Assembly: GCA_004558595.1 (NCBI GenBank)
Contig: SFCN01000044.1
Coordinates: forward strand, 1-17,324
From: Phascolarctobacterium sp.
GTDB lineage: Bacteria; Bacillota; Negativicutes; Acidaminococcales; Acidaminococcaceae
DNA: 17,324 nt
Direction of reading: 5' to 3'
Shown here: piece by piece, positions 8,794-15,281 of the stretch
Numbering within the stretch: position 1 is the stretch's first letter
How the letters are laid out: every line of letters starts with the position of its first letter
The notes under the pieces: generated by a model
What the model was told of the DNA's origin: nothing
The model's database searches: none
What the model saw: only the letters and a program-made list of their open reading frames with translations
Position numbers and translations under genes: made by a program

Positions 8794-8834
8794 CCTCCCT
8801 TTTCAAAGGGAGGGGGACCACGCAGTGGTGGAGG
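8794..8834 (+). repeat. REP-like palindromic repeat, copy 1 (between pyrD and pyrF)
   Basis: Two hairpins in tandem: CCTCCCTTT (8794-8802) with AAAGGGAGG (8805-8813), then ACCAC (8817-8821) with GTGGT (8825-8829). The terminal GGAGG can also pair with the leading CCTCC. A near-identical unit in the same orientation lies at 9677-9719; they share GGGAGGGGGACCACG and AGTGGTGGAGG. The form resembles the dispersed extragenic palindromes of Bacillota genomes; genome-wide copy number cannot be judged here. It ends 20 nt before the pyrF start, so it would be transcribed in the operon mRNA. Confidence 0.75.
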
Positions 8835-8854
8835 AATTTTTAAGGAGAATTTTA

Positions 8855-9568
8855 ATGAAACATGATGATAGACTAATCGTAGCCCTAGACTTTCCCACCT
8901 TGGAGCAGGCTAAGGCTTGCGTGCTGGAGCTGGGCGAGGCCGTAAGCTACTACAAGGTTGGCATGGAGCTGTACTACGCAGTGGGCAGTGAAATCATCAC
9001 CTTTTTAAAGGAGCAGGGTAAGCATGTGTTCCTTGATTTAAAGCTGCAGGACATTCCTAACACTGTAGCTCACGCTCTTACCGTGCTGAGCGACCTAGGC
9101 GCAGACATGATGAACGTGCACGCTGTTGGCGGTAAAAAGATGATGGCTGAGGCCGTGAAGGCAGTGCATGAGGCTGCTGCTAAGGCCGGTCGTCCCGCCT
9201 CCAAGCTCATTGCCGTAACCATTCTGACTAGCATGGACGATGAGCAATTTGCGGATTTGAACTATAAGAATACCATCGCTGAGCAGGTTATCGCTTTGGC
9301 TAAGCTGGCCAAGGAGGCCGGTATGGATGGCGTGGTGGCTTCTCCCCGAGAAGCAGCCGGCATCCGCGAGGCCTGCGGCGAGGATTTCTTGATCGTAACC
9401 CCCGGCGTGCGTCCTGCAGGAGCATCCTTGGATGACCAAAGCCGCGTAGCTACTCCGGCCGGCGCCTTCAAGAATGGCTCCAGCCATATCGTAGTGGGCA
9501 GACCTATTACTAAGGCTGAGAACCGTCAAGCTGCAGCGTTGGCGATTGTAGAAGAGATTCAAGGGTAA
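8855..9568 (+). CDS. pyrF: Orotidine 5'-phosphate decarboxylase
   Basis: PyrF decarboxylates OMP to UMP, the last step. The 237-residue TIM barrel is a normal length. The catalytic charge network is D61-K63-D66 in FLDLKLQDIPNT, with D12 in the N-terminal VALDFP, and the phosphate-binding end VTPGVRP (181-187) and HIVVGRPIT (211-219). ATG 8855 is chosen because AAGGAGA lies 7 nt upstream. The frame also opens at GTG 8825, but those ten codons come from the palindromic repeat, not the family. Unlike the overlapping genes before it, pyrF is isolated by 92 nt on the left and 177 nt on the right, both filled with palindromes. Confidence 0.96.
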   Translation: MKHDDRLIVALDFPTLEQAKACVLELGEAVSYYKVGMELYYAVGSEIITFLKEQGKHVFLDLKLQDIPNTVAHALTVLSDLGADMMNVHAVGGKKMMAEAVKAVHEAAAKAGRPASKLIAVTILTSMDDEQFADLNYKNTIAEQVIALAKLAKEAGMDGVVASPREAAGIREACGEDFLIVTPGVRPAGASLDDQSRVATPAGAFKNGSSHIVVGRPITKAENRQAAALAIVEEIQG

Positions 9569-9575
9569 AAATAAA

Positions 9576-9651
9576 CTCCCCCAGTCAGCTGCATTTACTA
9601 AAACAAAAATAGTAGCTAGTATGCAGCTGCCAGCCCCCTCAGAGAGGGGGC
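9576..9651 (+). repeat. Composite palindromic element downstream of pyrF
   Basis: A 9-bp stem pairs CAGCTGCAT (9586-9594) with ATGCAGCTG (9621-9629) around an AT-rich loop that itself holds TACTA/TAGTA arms. A second stem pairs GCCCCCTC (9633-9640) with GAGGGGGC (9644-9651). The leading CTCCCCC (9576-9582) could pair with the final GAGGGGG, closing the whole unit. Neither hairpin is directly followed by a T-run, so it is not a typical terminator. It is a different family from the units at 8794 and 9677. It may be an extragenic repeat with an expanded loop, or an mRNA-stabilising structure. Confidence 0.55.
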
Positions 9652-9676
9652 ACAAAAAAGAAGTAGAACTTTTTTT

Positions 9677-9719
9677 CCTCCCTCCTAGAGGGAGGGGGAC
9701 CACGAAGTGGTGGAGGGAG
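9677..9719 (+). repeat. REP-like palindromic repeat, copy 2 (between pyrF and pyrE)
   Basis: The same architecture as copy 1: CCTCCCTC (9677-9684) with GAGGGAGG (9688-9695), then ACCAC (9699-9703) with GTGGT (9707-9711). Both small loops differ from copy 1 while the stems are kept, including compensatory changes (TTT/AAA versus TC/GA at the tip of the first stem). This pattern suggests that the fold, not just the sequence, is preserved. It ends about 26 nt before the pyrE start. Confidence 0.75.
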
Positions 9720-9745
9720 ATTTCATAAGTAAAGGAGATATATCA

Positions 9746-10330
9746 ATGGCAGAGATTTTAGAAGAAAAAGACGTATTAAAAATGCTCGAAGAAACTGAAG
9801 CTGTGCTCCACGGCCATTTCCTGCTGACCAGCGGCCTGCATAGCCCCATGTATGTAGAAAAATTTAATGTGCTCCAACATCCTAAATATACCGAGCGTCT
9901 GTGCCAAGAAATCGCTCGTCGTTATGAAAACGACAATGTAGAGTTGGTTGTAGGCCCCATGACCGGCGGCATCCTGCTGGCTCACGAGGTGGGCAAGGCT
10001 CTGGGCACTCGTGCTATTTTCACCGAGCGTGAAAACGGCAAGATGACTCTGCGTCGTGGCTTTACAATTCCTGCTGGCACTCGCGTACTGGTAGTAGAAG
10101 ACATTGTTACCACCGGCGGCAGTGTTAAAGAGGTTATGGAGGTTGTGAAGGAATGCGGTGGTGAGCTGGTAGGGGTGGGCCTGTTAGTTGACCGCAGCGG
10201 TGGCAAGGTTGACTTTGGCGTGCGTACCGAGGCTTTGCTGCATCTGAATGTAGAAACCTTCCAGCCGGACTCCTGCCCGCTGTGTGCTAAGGGCATTCCT
10301 TTTACTAAGCGTGGTCGCACCGGCAAATAA
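9746..10330 (+). CDS. pyrE: Orotate phosphoribosyltransferase
   Basis: PyrE transfers ribose phosphate from PRPP to orotate, giving OMP for PyrF. The 194-residue protein carries the type I phosphoribosyltransferase motif VLVVEDIVTTGGS (114-126), the orotate-side FLLTSGLHSP (25-34), and VVGPMTGGILLAHEV (68-82). The C-terminal tail has CPLC (177-180) and KGIPFTKRG, found in one clade of bacterial PyrE proteins. ATG 9746 has GGAG (9734-9737) 8 nt upstream; the frame opens 13 codons earlier at GTG 9707 inside the palindromic repeat and is not used here. It is the last gene of the operon and is followed by a strong terminator. Confidence 0.95.
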   Translation: MAEILEEKDVLKMLEETEAVLHGHFLLTSGLHSPMYVEKFNVLQHPKYTERLCQEIARRYENDNVELVVGPMTGGILLAHEVGKALGTRAIFTERENGKMTLRRGFTIPAGTRVLVVEDIVTTGGSVKEVMEVVKECGGELVGVGLLVDRSGGKVDFGVRTEALLHLNVETFQPDSCPLCAKGIPFTKRGRTGK

Positions 10331-10350
10331 TTTAAATTTACCAAATAAAA

Positions 10351-10384
10351 AGTCCCTACTCAGCTTGAGTAGGGACCATTTTAT
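10351..10384. terminator. Bidirectional terminator between pyrE and trpS
   Basis: A perfect 11-bp stem, GTCCCTACTCA (10352-10362) and TGAGTAGGGAC (10366-10376), with a GCT loop. T-rich sequence follows on the plus strand (CCATTTTATTT) and on the minus strand (TTTTTATTT), so it can end both the pyr operon and the convergent trpS transcript. Confidence 0.9.
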
Positions 10385-11470
10385 TTATTGCTGTTGTTCA
10401 TAGGGCTGGTTAATCAGCTCTTGGTCATCAAAATAATTGATACGCATGGATGCGCGCACATCGTGCAGGGTTTCGGCGGCTGCTGCGGCAGCTACTTCGC
10501 TGCCCTTACGCAGAATTTCGTAAACCTCAGGAATGCGTTGCTCCCACATGTGACGGCGTTCACGAATAGGAGCCAGGGTTTCCTCCAGCACCTTCACGAG
10601 GAATTTCTTCACCTTCACGTCGCCCAGGCCACCACGTTGATAGTGGGCTTTGAGGGCATCCAGATTTTCATAATCGGGGAGATATTTAGGGAAATATTCC
10701 GGCTTGCAGAAGGCGTCCAGATAAGTGAACACACAGTTGCCCTCGATTTGGCCAGGGTCCTCCACCCGTACATGGTTGGGGTCGGTGTACATGGACATAA
10801 CCTTTTTCTTGACCACATCAGCAGGGTCGCTTAAATAAATGCAGTTGCCCAAGGATTTACTCATCTTGGCCTTGCCATCGATACCGGGCAGACGCATGCA
10901 GGCATCATTGGAGGGCAGCACGATTTCCGGCATGGTCAGGGTAGAACCATACACAGAGTTGAATTTGTGCACTATTTCCCGGCATTGCTCCAGCATGGGC
11001 TCCTGGTCCTCGCCTACGGGCACGGTAGTAGCCTTAAAAGCAGTGATATCAGCGGCTTGGCTAATAGGGTAGCAGAAGAAGCCGACGGGAATGCTAGCCT
11101 CAAAATTACGCATTTTGATTTCGTTTTTCACAGTCGGATTACGCTGTACACGAGCCACAGTAACCAGATTCATATAATAAAAGGTCAGCTCGGTAAGCTG
11201 GGGTACCATGGATTGAATAAAAATAGTTGTCTTGGCCGGGTCCAGACCACAAGCCAAATAATCGAGAGCCACCTCAATAATATTCTTCCGTACCTTATCA
11301 GGATTTTCAGCGTTATCGGTCAAGGCCTGGGCATCGGCGATCATGATAAAAACCTTATCGAATTCGCCGGAGTTTTGCAGGCGTACACGCTCACGCAGGG
11401 AGCCCACATAGTGACCCACATGTAGACGACCGGTAGGGCGGTCACCGGTCAGGATAATTTTTTCTGCCAT
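10385..11470 (-). CDS. trpS: Tryptophanyl-tRNA synthetase
   Basis: TrpS is a cytosolic class Ic aminoacyl-tRNA synthetase charging tRNA-Trp. The 361-residue protein has the HIGH-type signature as RLHVGH (15-20) preceded by TGDRPTG, and the KMSKS loop as AKMSKSLGN (201-209). It is somewhat longer than the roughly 330 residues of B. subtilis TrpS. A ribosome binding site, GGAGGT, on the minus strand (11478-11483) is 7 nt from the ATG. It is convergent with pyrE and divergent from the small exported protein gene. I saw no T-box leader in the 210 bp upstream: the mRNA leader from the predicted promoter is only about 50 nt and lacks the conserved T-box sequence. The C-terminus ends in a short Gln run. 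Confidence 0.95.
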   Translation of the reverse strand: MAEKIILTGDRPTGRLHVGHYVGSLRERVRLQNSGEFDKVFIMIADAQALTDNAENPDKVRKNIIEVALDYLACGLDPAKTTIFIQSMVPQLTELTFYYMNLVTVARVQRNPTVKNEIKMRNFEASIPVGFFCYPISQAADITAFKATTVPVGEDQEPMLEQCREIVHKFNSVYGSTLTMPEIVLPSNDACMRLPGIDGKAKMSKSLGNCIYLSDPADVVKKKVMSMYTDPNHVRVEDPGQIEGNCVFTYLDAFCKPEYFPKYLPDYENLDALKAHYQRGGLGDVKVKKFLVKVLEETLAPIRERRHMWEQRIPEVYEILRKGSEVAAAAAAETLHDVRASMRINYFDDQELINQPYEQQQ

Positions 11471-11523
11471 CTTCTATACCTCCAAGTGCCACAAGGGCAG
11501 TATATTTCTAAATCTATCTACTT

Positions 11524-11552
11524 ATTATACCTTTTAACGTTGACTTTGTAAA
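11524..11552 (-). promoter_or_regulatory. Promoter of trpS
   Basis: On the minus strand TTTACA (11547-11552) and a perfect TATAAT (11524-11529) are 17 bp apart. Transcription would start near 11517, leaving a leader of about 47 nt, too short for a T-box riboswitch. Confidence 0.75.
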
Positions 11553-11615
11553 CGAGAAAAAAGACTTCCGTGGCAAATCCTGCGGTTTAAGGGATGATGG
11601 GCCAATTTAAAAAAT

Positions 11616-11644
11616 TTGACTTATTAAGCAAAAGAGCTTATTAT
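11616..11644 (+). promoter_or_regulatory. Promoter of the small exported protein gene
   Basis: TTGACT (11616-11621) and TATTAT (11639-11644) are 17 bp apart. Within the spacer, TAAGC (11625-11629) and GCTTA (11636-11640) form an inverted repeat that also overlaps the -10 box by two bases. This could be a small operator or coincidence. Confidence 0.6.
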
Positions 11645-11681
11645 AAAACGAGATTATGATAAATGAAAGAGGTGCTTACCC

Positions 11682-12119
11682 ATGAAAAAAATTCTGTTAT
11701 TGTTAACTACTTTGGTAGCTATGACAGCCTGCAGCCTGTGCTTTGCAGCTGATGGTAACGATTTAAACAAGCAGCAAAAGACCTGCGAGCGTTTTATTGA
11801 TGCTATTGACGCTGCTCCAGCTCCGGAATATGCAGTGATCAGTCCTTTGCTGAATGCTAAGCTAGCCGAAAAATTCACTGATAAGGTTTATGCGGCTTGG
11901 CAAAAGGGAGTCAAGGAGCAATTTGGCCAGCTTAAGGAAGCGAAATTTATTGCCTTTGAGCGTTTGGGCACTGCTTCTAGAGTAACCTATGTGGGTAATT
12001 TCGCTAAAAATGATAAGGTTGCCATTATCTTTGCCTTTGATGAAAAGAATGCCCTGCTGGAATTGGCCTTCAGACCCATTCCTAAGCCGGCAGAAGCAAA
12101 GCCCGCTGAGAGTAAATAA
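11682..12119 (+). CDS. Small exported protein, possibly DUF3887-like
   Basis: A 145-residue protein of unknown role. Residues 1-22 form a clear signal peptide: MKK, a leucine-rich hydrophobic core, and the cleavage context CFA-AD, so the mature protein probably begins at A23. C17 in AMTACS gives a poor lipobox, so a lipoprotein is possible but less likely. The mature part (about 30-133) alternates helix and strand, and has the layout of DUF3887-type domains (a KFTDKVYAAW...FGQLKEAKF helix followed by strands such as RVTYVGNFAKNDKVAIIF and LLELAFRP); this resemblance is from memory and uncertain. The tail is low complexity (KPAEAKPAESK). GAGGTG (11669-11674) is 7 nt before the ATG. It has its own promoter. 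Confidence 0.75.
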   Translation: MKKILLLLTTLVAMTACSLCFAADGNDLNKQQKTCERFIDAIDAAPAPEYAVISPLLNAKLAEKFTDKVYAAWQKGVKEQFGQLKEAKFIAFERLGTASRVTYVGNFAKNDKVAIIFAFDEKNALLELAFRPIPKPAEAKPAESK

Positions 12120-12162
12120 GAATTAGATAAATAAAAAATATATTAGCTTTGCAAAATAGAAA

Positions 12163-12192
12163 TAGAGCAATATGTAGGGGCTATTTGCTCTA
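12163..12192 (+). promoter_or_regulatory. Hairpin just upstream of the transporter ribosome binding site
   Basis: TAGAGCAA (12163-12170) pairs perfectly with TTGCTCTA (12185-12192), and TAG (175-177)/CTA (181-183) within the loop, at 12175-12177 and 12181-12183, can pair further. No T-run follows, so it is not an intrinsic terminator. It ends 2 nt before the AAGGAGG ribosome binding site (12195-12201), so it could affect read-through from the exported protein gene or translation of the transporter. No known riboswitch was recognised. Confidence 0.35.
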
Positions 12193-12208
12193 ATAAGGAG
12201 GTTGTTTT

Positions 12209-13582
12209 TTGGAACGCGAGAGCTTTTCCTCACGCATGGGTTTTATTTTGATTTCTGCAGGTTGCGCCATTGGCTTAGGCAATGTATGGCGCTTTCCTTT
12301 CATCACCGGGCAATACGGTGGTGCATCCTTTGTTTTAATTTATTTGTGTTTCCTTCTGCTTTTGGGCTTGCCCATTATGGTAGCCGAATTTGCCGTAGGC
12401 CGGGCCAGCGTGCGTAGCGCTGCCCAGTCCTTCGATGTGCTGGAGCCCAAGGGCAGCAAATGGCATTGGTACAAATATGGCGCCATTGCGGGCAACGTTA
12501 TTTTGATGATGTTTTATACTACAGTCTCCGGTTGGATGCTGTATTATTTTTACAAAATGGCTGTGGGCGGCTTTGTGGGTCTGGATGCCAAGGGCGTGGG
12601 CCAGGTTTTTGGCGCTCTGTTAAACGATCCGGTAACCATGACTGTGAATATGGTCTTGATTGTCCTGGCCTGCTTTGGTGTGTGCTATATGGGCGTGCAG
12701 GCAGGCGTAGAGCGCATTACCAAAATCATGATGACCTGTCTGTTAATCCTGATGGTGGTGCTGGCCGTGAATTCCGTCATGCTTCCCAACAGCGGCGAGG
12801 GTATGCGCTACTATCTGTACCCCGATTTTAACAAGGTTCTTGAGCATGGGGTGCGGGAGGTAGTCTTTGCCGCTATGGGCCAAGCCTTCTTCACCCTTAG
12901 CTTGGGTATTGGCTCGCTGGCCATTTTTGGCAGCTATATTGGTAAGGAGCAGCGCCTGACCGGCGAGGCTATGTGGATTATGGGCTTGGATACCTTCGTG
13001 GCCATTATTTCCGGCCTCATCATTTTCCCGGCCTGCTTTAGCTTCGGGGTAAATCCCGGCAGCGGCCCCAATCTGCTCTTTGTAACCCTGCCCAACGTGT
13101 TCAATGCCATGAGCGGTGGACAAATTTGGGGTACCTTGTTCTTCCTGTTCATGCTTTTCGCGGCCATGTCCACTGTTATTGCCGTATTCGAAAACATTAT
13201 CTCCTGCATCTGCGATTTAACGGGCTGGGAGCGTAAGCGTGCCATTCGTTATAACATCGTGGCGATAATTCTGCTCTCCATGCCCTGTGTTTTAGGCTTT
13301 AATGTGTGGAGTCATATCCACCCCCTGGGCAAGGGCAGCTGTATTCTGGATTTGGAGGACTTTTTAGTCAGCAACAATCTGCTGCCTTTAGGTAGCTTGG
13401 TTTATTTAACCTTCTGCACCAGTCGTTATGGCTGGGGCTGGGACAATTTCATCCGGGAGGCTGATACGGGTGCCGGCGTGGGCTTTCCCAAATGGATTCG
13501 CTTTTACGTCACTTATATCCTACCCTTAATTGTGCTCTACATTTTTGTCAATGGCTATATGGCCATTTTCTCTAAAGGTTAA
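12209..13582 (+). CDS. Sodium-dependent amino-acid transporter, NSS/SNF family
   Basis: An inner-membrane sodium symporter of the neurotransmitter:sodium symporter family (LeuT fold), probably for an amino acid. The 457 residues hold about 11 membrane segments, like MhsT rather than 12-TM LeuT. Family signatures are ERESFSSRMGF at the N-terminus, AGCAIGLGNVWRFP (17-30) in TM1, GQAFFTLSLGIG (224-235) in the unwound TM6, and FAAMSTVIAVFEN (317-329) in TM8, which carries the second sodium site. The start is TTG 12209 with AAGGAGG 7 nt upstream; the conserved N-terminus begins right there. Substrate is unknown. It lies 89 nt after the exported protein gene and one gene from trpS; a tryptophan link is possible but unsupported by a shared operon. 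Confidence 0.93.
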   Translation: MERESFSSRMGFILISAGCAIGLGNVWRFPFITGQYGGASFVLIYLCFLLLLGLPIMVAEFAVGRASVRSAAQSFDVLEPKGSKWHWYKYGAIAGNVILMMFYTTVSGWMLYYFYKMAVGGFVGLDAKGVGQVFGALLNDPVTMTVNMVLIVLACFGVCYMGVQAGVERITKIMMTCLLILMVVLAVNSVMLPNSGEGMRYYLYPDFNKVLEHGVREVVFAAMGQAFFTLSLGIGSLAIFGSYIGKEQRLTGEAMWIMGLDTFVAIISGLIIFPACFSFGVNPGSGPNLLFVTLPNVFNAMSGGQIWGTLFFLFMLFAAMSTVIAVFENIISCICDLTGWERKRAIRYNIVAIILLSMPCVLGFNVWSHIHPLGKGSCILDLEDFLVSNNLLPLGSLVYLTFCTSRYGWGWDNFIREADTGAGVGFPKWIRFYVTYILPLIVLYIFVNGYMAIFSKG

Positions 13583-13598
13583 AAATTCCAGAAAAAAT

Positions 13599-13641
13599 AA
13601 GCTGTAGTCGGGCTTAACGCCCAACTACAGCTTTTCTTTTT
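13599..13641. terminator. Bidirectional terminator between the transporter and scfB
   Basis: AAGCTGTAGT (13599-13608) pairs with ACTACAGCTT (13624-13633), and an inner stem GGGC (13610-13613)/GCCC (13619-13622) closes the tip. The plus strand continues TTTTCTTTTT-like and the minus strand TTATTTTTT, so both convergent genes can terminate here. Confidence 0.9.
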
Positions 13642-13676
13642 ATAGGCTCTGCCTACAAGGCTTCCAGTAAGGGAGC

Positions 13677-15074
13677 TTATTTTTCGTAGGTAAAATTATT
13701 GATATGAGGACGCAGGTCTTCGCCCTTTTGAGCCTCGGCAGAAAGTACAGCCTGCACCAAAATAGCGTTTTCCAAACGCTTTCTTTGTAGCTTGCAGCCA
13801 TACTCATAGGGCTTGGAAATATCACCGTTGATGAGATCCGCATTAGCATGGCAGCCACCGCTGCAGAAGAAGCGAGCCCAGCACTGACTGCATTCGGGCT
13901 TGGTCATCACATGGGTGTGGCGGAATTTTTGTACCAGCTCAGGCTTTACTACACCTGTTTCCAAGGTGCCCAGCTTAAATTGCTCACGGCCTACGAATTG
14001 GTGACAGGGATAGATATCACCATCGGCGGTGATGGCGAAATATTCATGACCGGCACCACAGCCTGCTAAACGCTTGGCTACGCAGGGACCATTGTCCAGA
14101 GCCACGTTGAAGTGGAAGAAGTCGAAGGGATCACCCTCACGACGCTTCTGTAAATATGCACGGGCCAGCTTGTCGTATTCTTCGAAAATTACGGGCAAAT
14201 CTGCCTCAGTCAATACCCAGGGCTCGTCGATGCCCACAACGGGCTCCACGCTGATTTCCTTGCCCACCTTGGTCATATCCAGCACATCCTCGCAAAAATG
14301 GGTGCTGAAGTGGGTATAGGTGCCACGCAGATAGTAGTTCTTACCCTGACGGCTATCGATAAGCTTTTTAAAGCCACGCACAGCTGCGTCATAGCTACCG
14401 GCCTTATTGGGGAAGGGACGCATAGCGTCATGGGTTTCCTTTTTGCCATCCAGACTCAAAACTACCATCACACGATTATCATTCAAAAACTTAATGTTTT
14501 CGTCGTTTAAAAGGGTACCATTGGTGGTCAGGGTCAGCTTAATATTTTTACCGGTTTCCTGCTCACGACGGCGTACATAGTTCACAATGTGAGTCACAAC
14601 GGGCCAATTCATTAAGGGTTCGCCACCGAATAAATCAAGCTCCAGATTGTGACGCTTTTTGCTGCCCTCAATGGCAAATTCCACGGCCTTTTCTGCGGTT
14701 TCCTTGCTCATGAGCTGGCGACAGCCGCCAAAGGAGCCGGTGTCGGCAAAGCAATAGCCGCAGCGTAGGTTGCAGTCATGGGTTACCAAAAGGCACAGGG
14801 ATTTAACAATGGGCTTTTCCGCAAAGGTGGGGGGAACGTCGAAGGCAGGGCTAAAAAGCAAGCCCTCATCCTGCAGTCCGTGCATTTCCTCTAAAGCGTC
14901 CCGCAAATCCTCTTCACTATATTTATCCTTTAAAGCGGCCAGAGCTGCTTCATCATTGCTGCCATCATAATAATCAAGCAAATCGTAAATTACTTCATCC
15001 ACCAGATGCACGGCACCGCTGTTCACATCCAGCACTGCCATATTGTCATCTAAACGCATTTTATGTATCAGCAT
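13677..15074 (-). CDS. scfB: Radical SAM/SPASM protein, SCIFF peptide maturase family
   Basis: This 465-residue protein closely resembles ScfB/CteB, the enzyme that forms cysteine thioether cross-links in the SCIFF ribosomal peptide. Residues 1-90 form the leader-binding (RRE-like) region, starting with the family hallmark VLDVNSGAVH (14-23). The radical SAM cluster motif is C101-x3-C105-x2-C108 in DCNLRCGYCF, with GGEP at 150-153 for SAM. The SPASM/auxiliary-cluster cysteines include C331, C339, C357 (GDIYPCHQF), C395, C398, C404, C408 (CSGGCHAN) and C427. A likely site AAAGG on the minus strand lies 9 nt before the ATG. No scfA precursor gene with six cysteines is present next to it, which is unusual. 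The partner and product are therefore unknown here. Confidence 0.88.
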   Translation of the reverse strand: MLIHKMRLDDNMAVLDVNSGAVHLVDEVIYDLLDYYDGSNDEAALAALKDKYSEEDLRDALEEMHGLQDEGLLFSPAFDVPPTFAEKPIVKSLCLLVTHDCNLRCGYCFADTGSFGGCRQLMSKETAEKAVEFAIEGSKKRHNLELDLFGGEPLMNWPVVTHIVNYVRRREQETGKNIKLTLTTNGTLLNDENIKFLNDNRVMVVLSLDGKKETHDAMRPFPNKAGSYDAAVRGFKKLIDSRQGKNYYLRGTYTHFSTHFCEDVLDMTKVGKEISVEPVVGIDEPWVLTEADLPVIFEEYDKLARAYLQKRREGDPFDFFHFNVALDNGPCVAKRLAGCGAGHEYFAITADGDIYPCHQFVGREQFKLGTLETGVVKPELVQKFRHTHVMTKPECSQCWARFFCSGGCHANADLINGDISKPYEYGCKLQRKRLENAILVQAVLSAEAQKGEDLRPHINNFTYEK

Positions 15075-15114
15075 TCATTTCAACCTTTCTTCTACAAAAT
15101 TAACCATGCATTAC

Positions 15115-15143
15115 ATTATAGCATTTTGTTAGCTCTTGCTCAA
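15115..15143 (-). promoter_or_regulatory. Promoter of scfB
   Basis: On the minus strand TTGAGC (15138-15143) and a perfect TATAAT (15115-15120) are separated by 17 bp. Transcription would start near 15108, giving a leader of about 35 nt. The -35 box sits inside a perfect palindrome (see next entry). Confidence 0.7.
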
Positions 15144-15148
15144 GAGCT
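15131..15148. promoter_or_regulatory. Perfect palindrome over the scfB -35 box (candidate operator)
   Basis: AGCTCTTG-CT-CAAGAGCT is an exact 8-bp inverted repeat with a 2-bp centre. It covers the whole -35 hexamer of the scfB promoter and lies about 35 bp upstream of the divergent TadG-like promoter. It is too far from any gene end to be a terminator and has no T-run. A dimeric regulator binding here would be expected to repress scfB; which regulator is unknown. Confidence 0.5.
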
Positions 15149-15182
15149 GGAAAAGTTTTTCTCGTCTGCTCAGGAATTGCGA

Positions 15183-15211
15183 TTGAAATTGTTAGTGTTT
15201 TGTGATATTAT
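15183..15211 (+). promoter_or_regulatory. Promoter of the TadG-like gene
   Basis: TTGAAA (15183-15188) and TATTAT (15206-15211) are 17 bp apart, with an extended -10 TGn directly before the -10 box (15203-15205). Transcription should begin near 15218, giving a leader of about 64 nt. Confidence 0.7.
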
Positions 15212-15281
15212 TAAGAAAAGAAAATATTAAATGTTGAGCCTTTGTTTATTTTTTAAAGATAGATAAAAACAGGTGATAATC

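Noticed and set aside
11471..11681. T-box riboswitch upstream of trpS
   Set aside because: The predicted promoter leaves a leader of only about 47 nt, and no conserved T-box sequence or terminator/antiterminator pair was seen.
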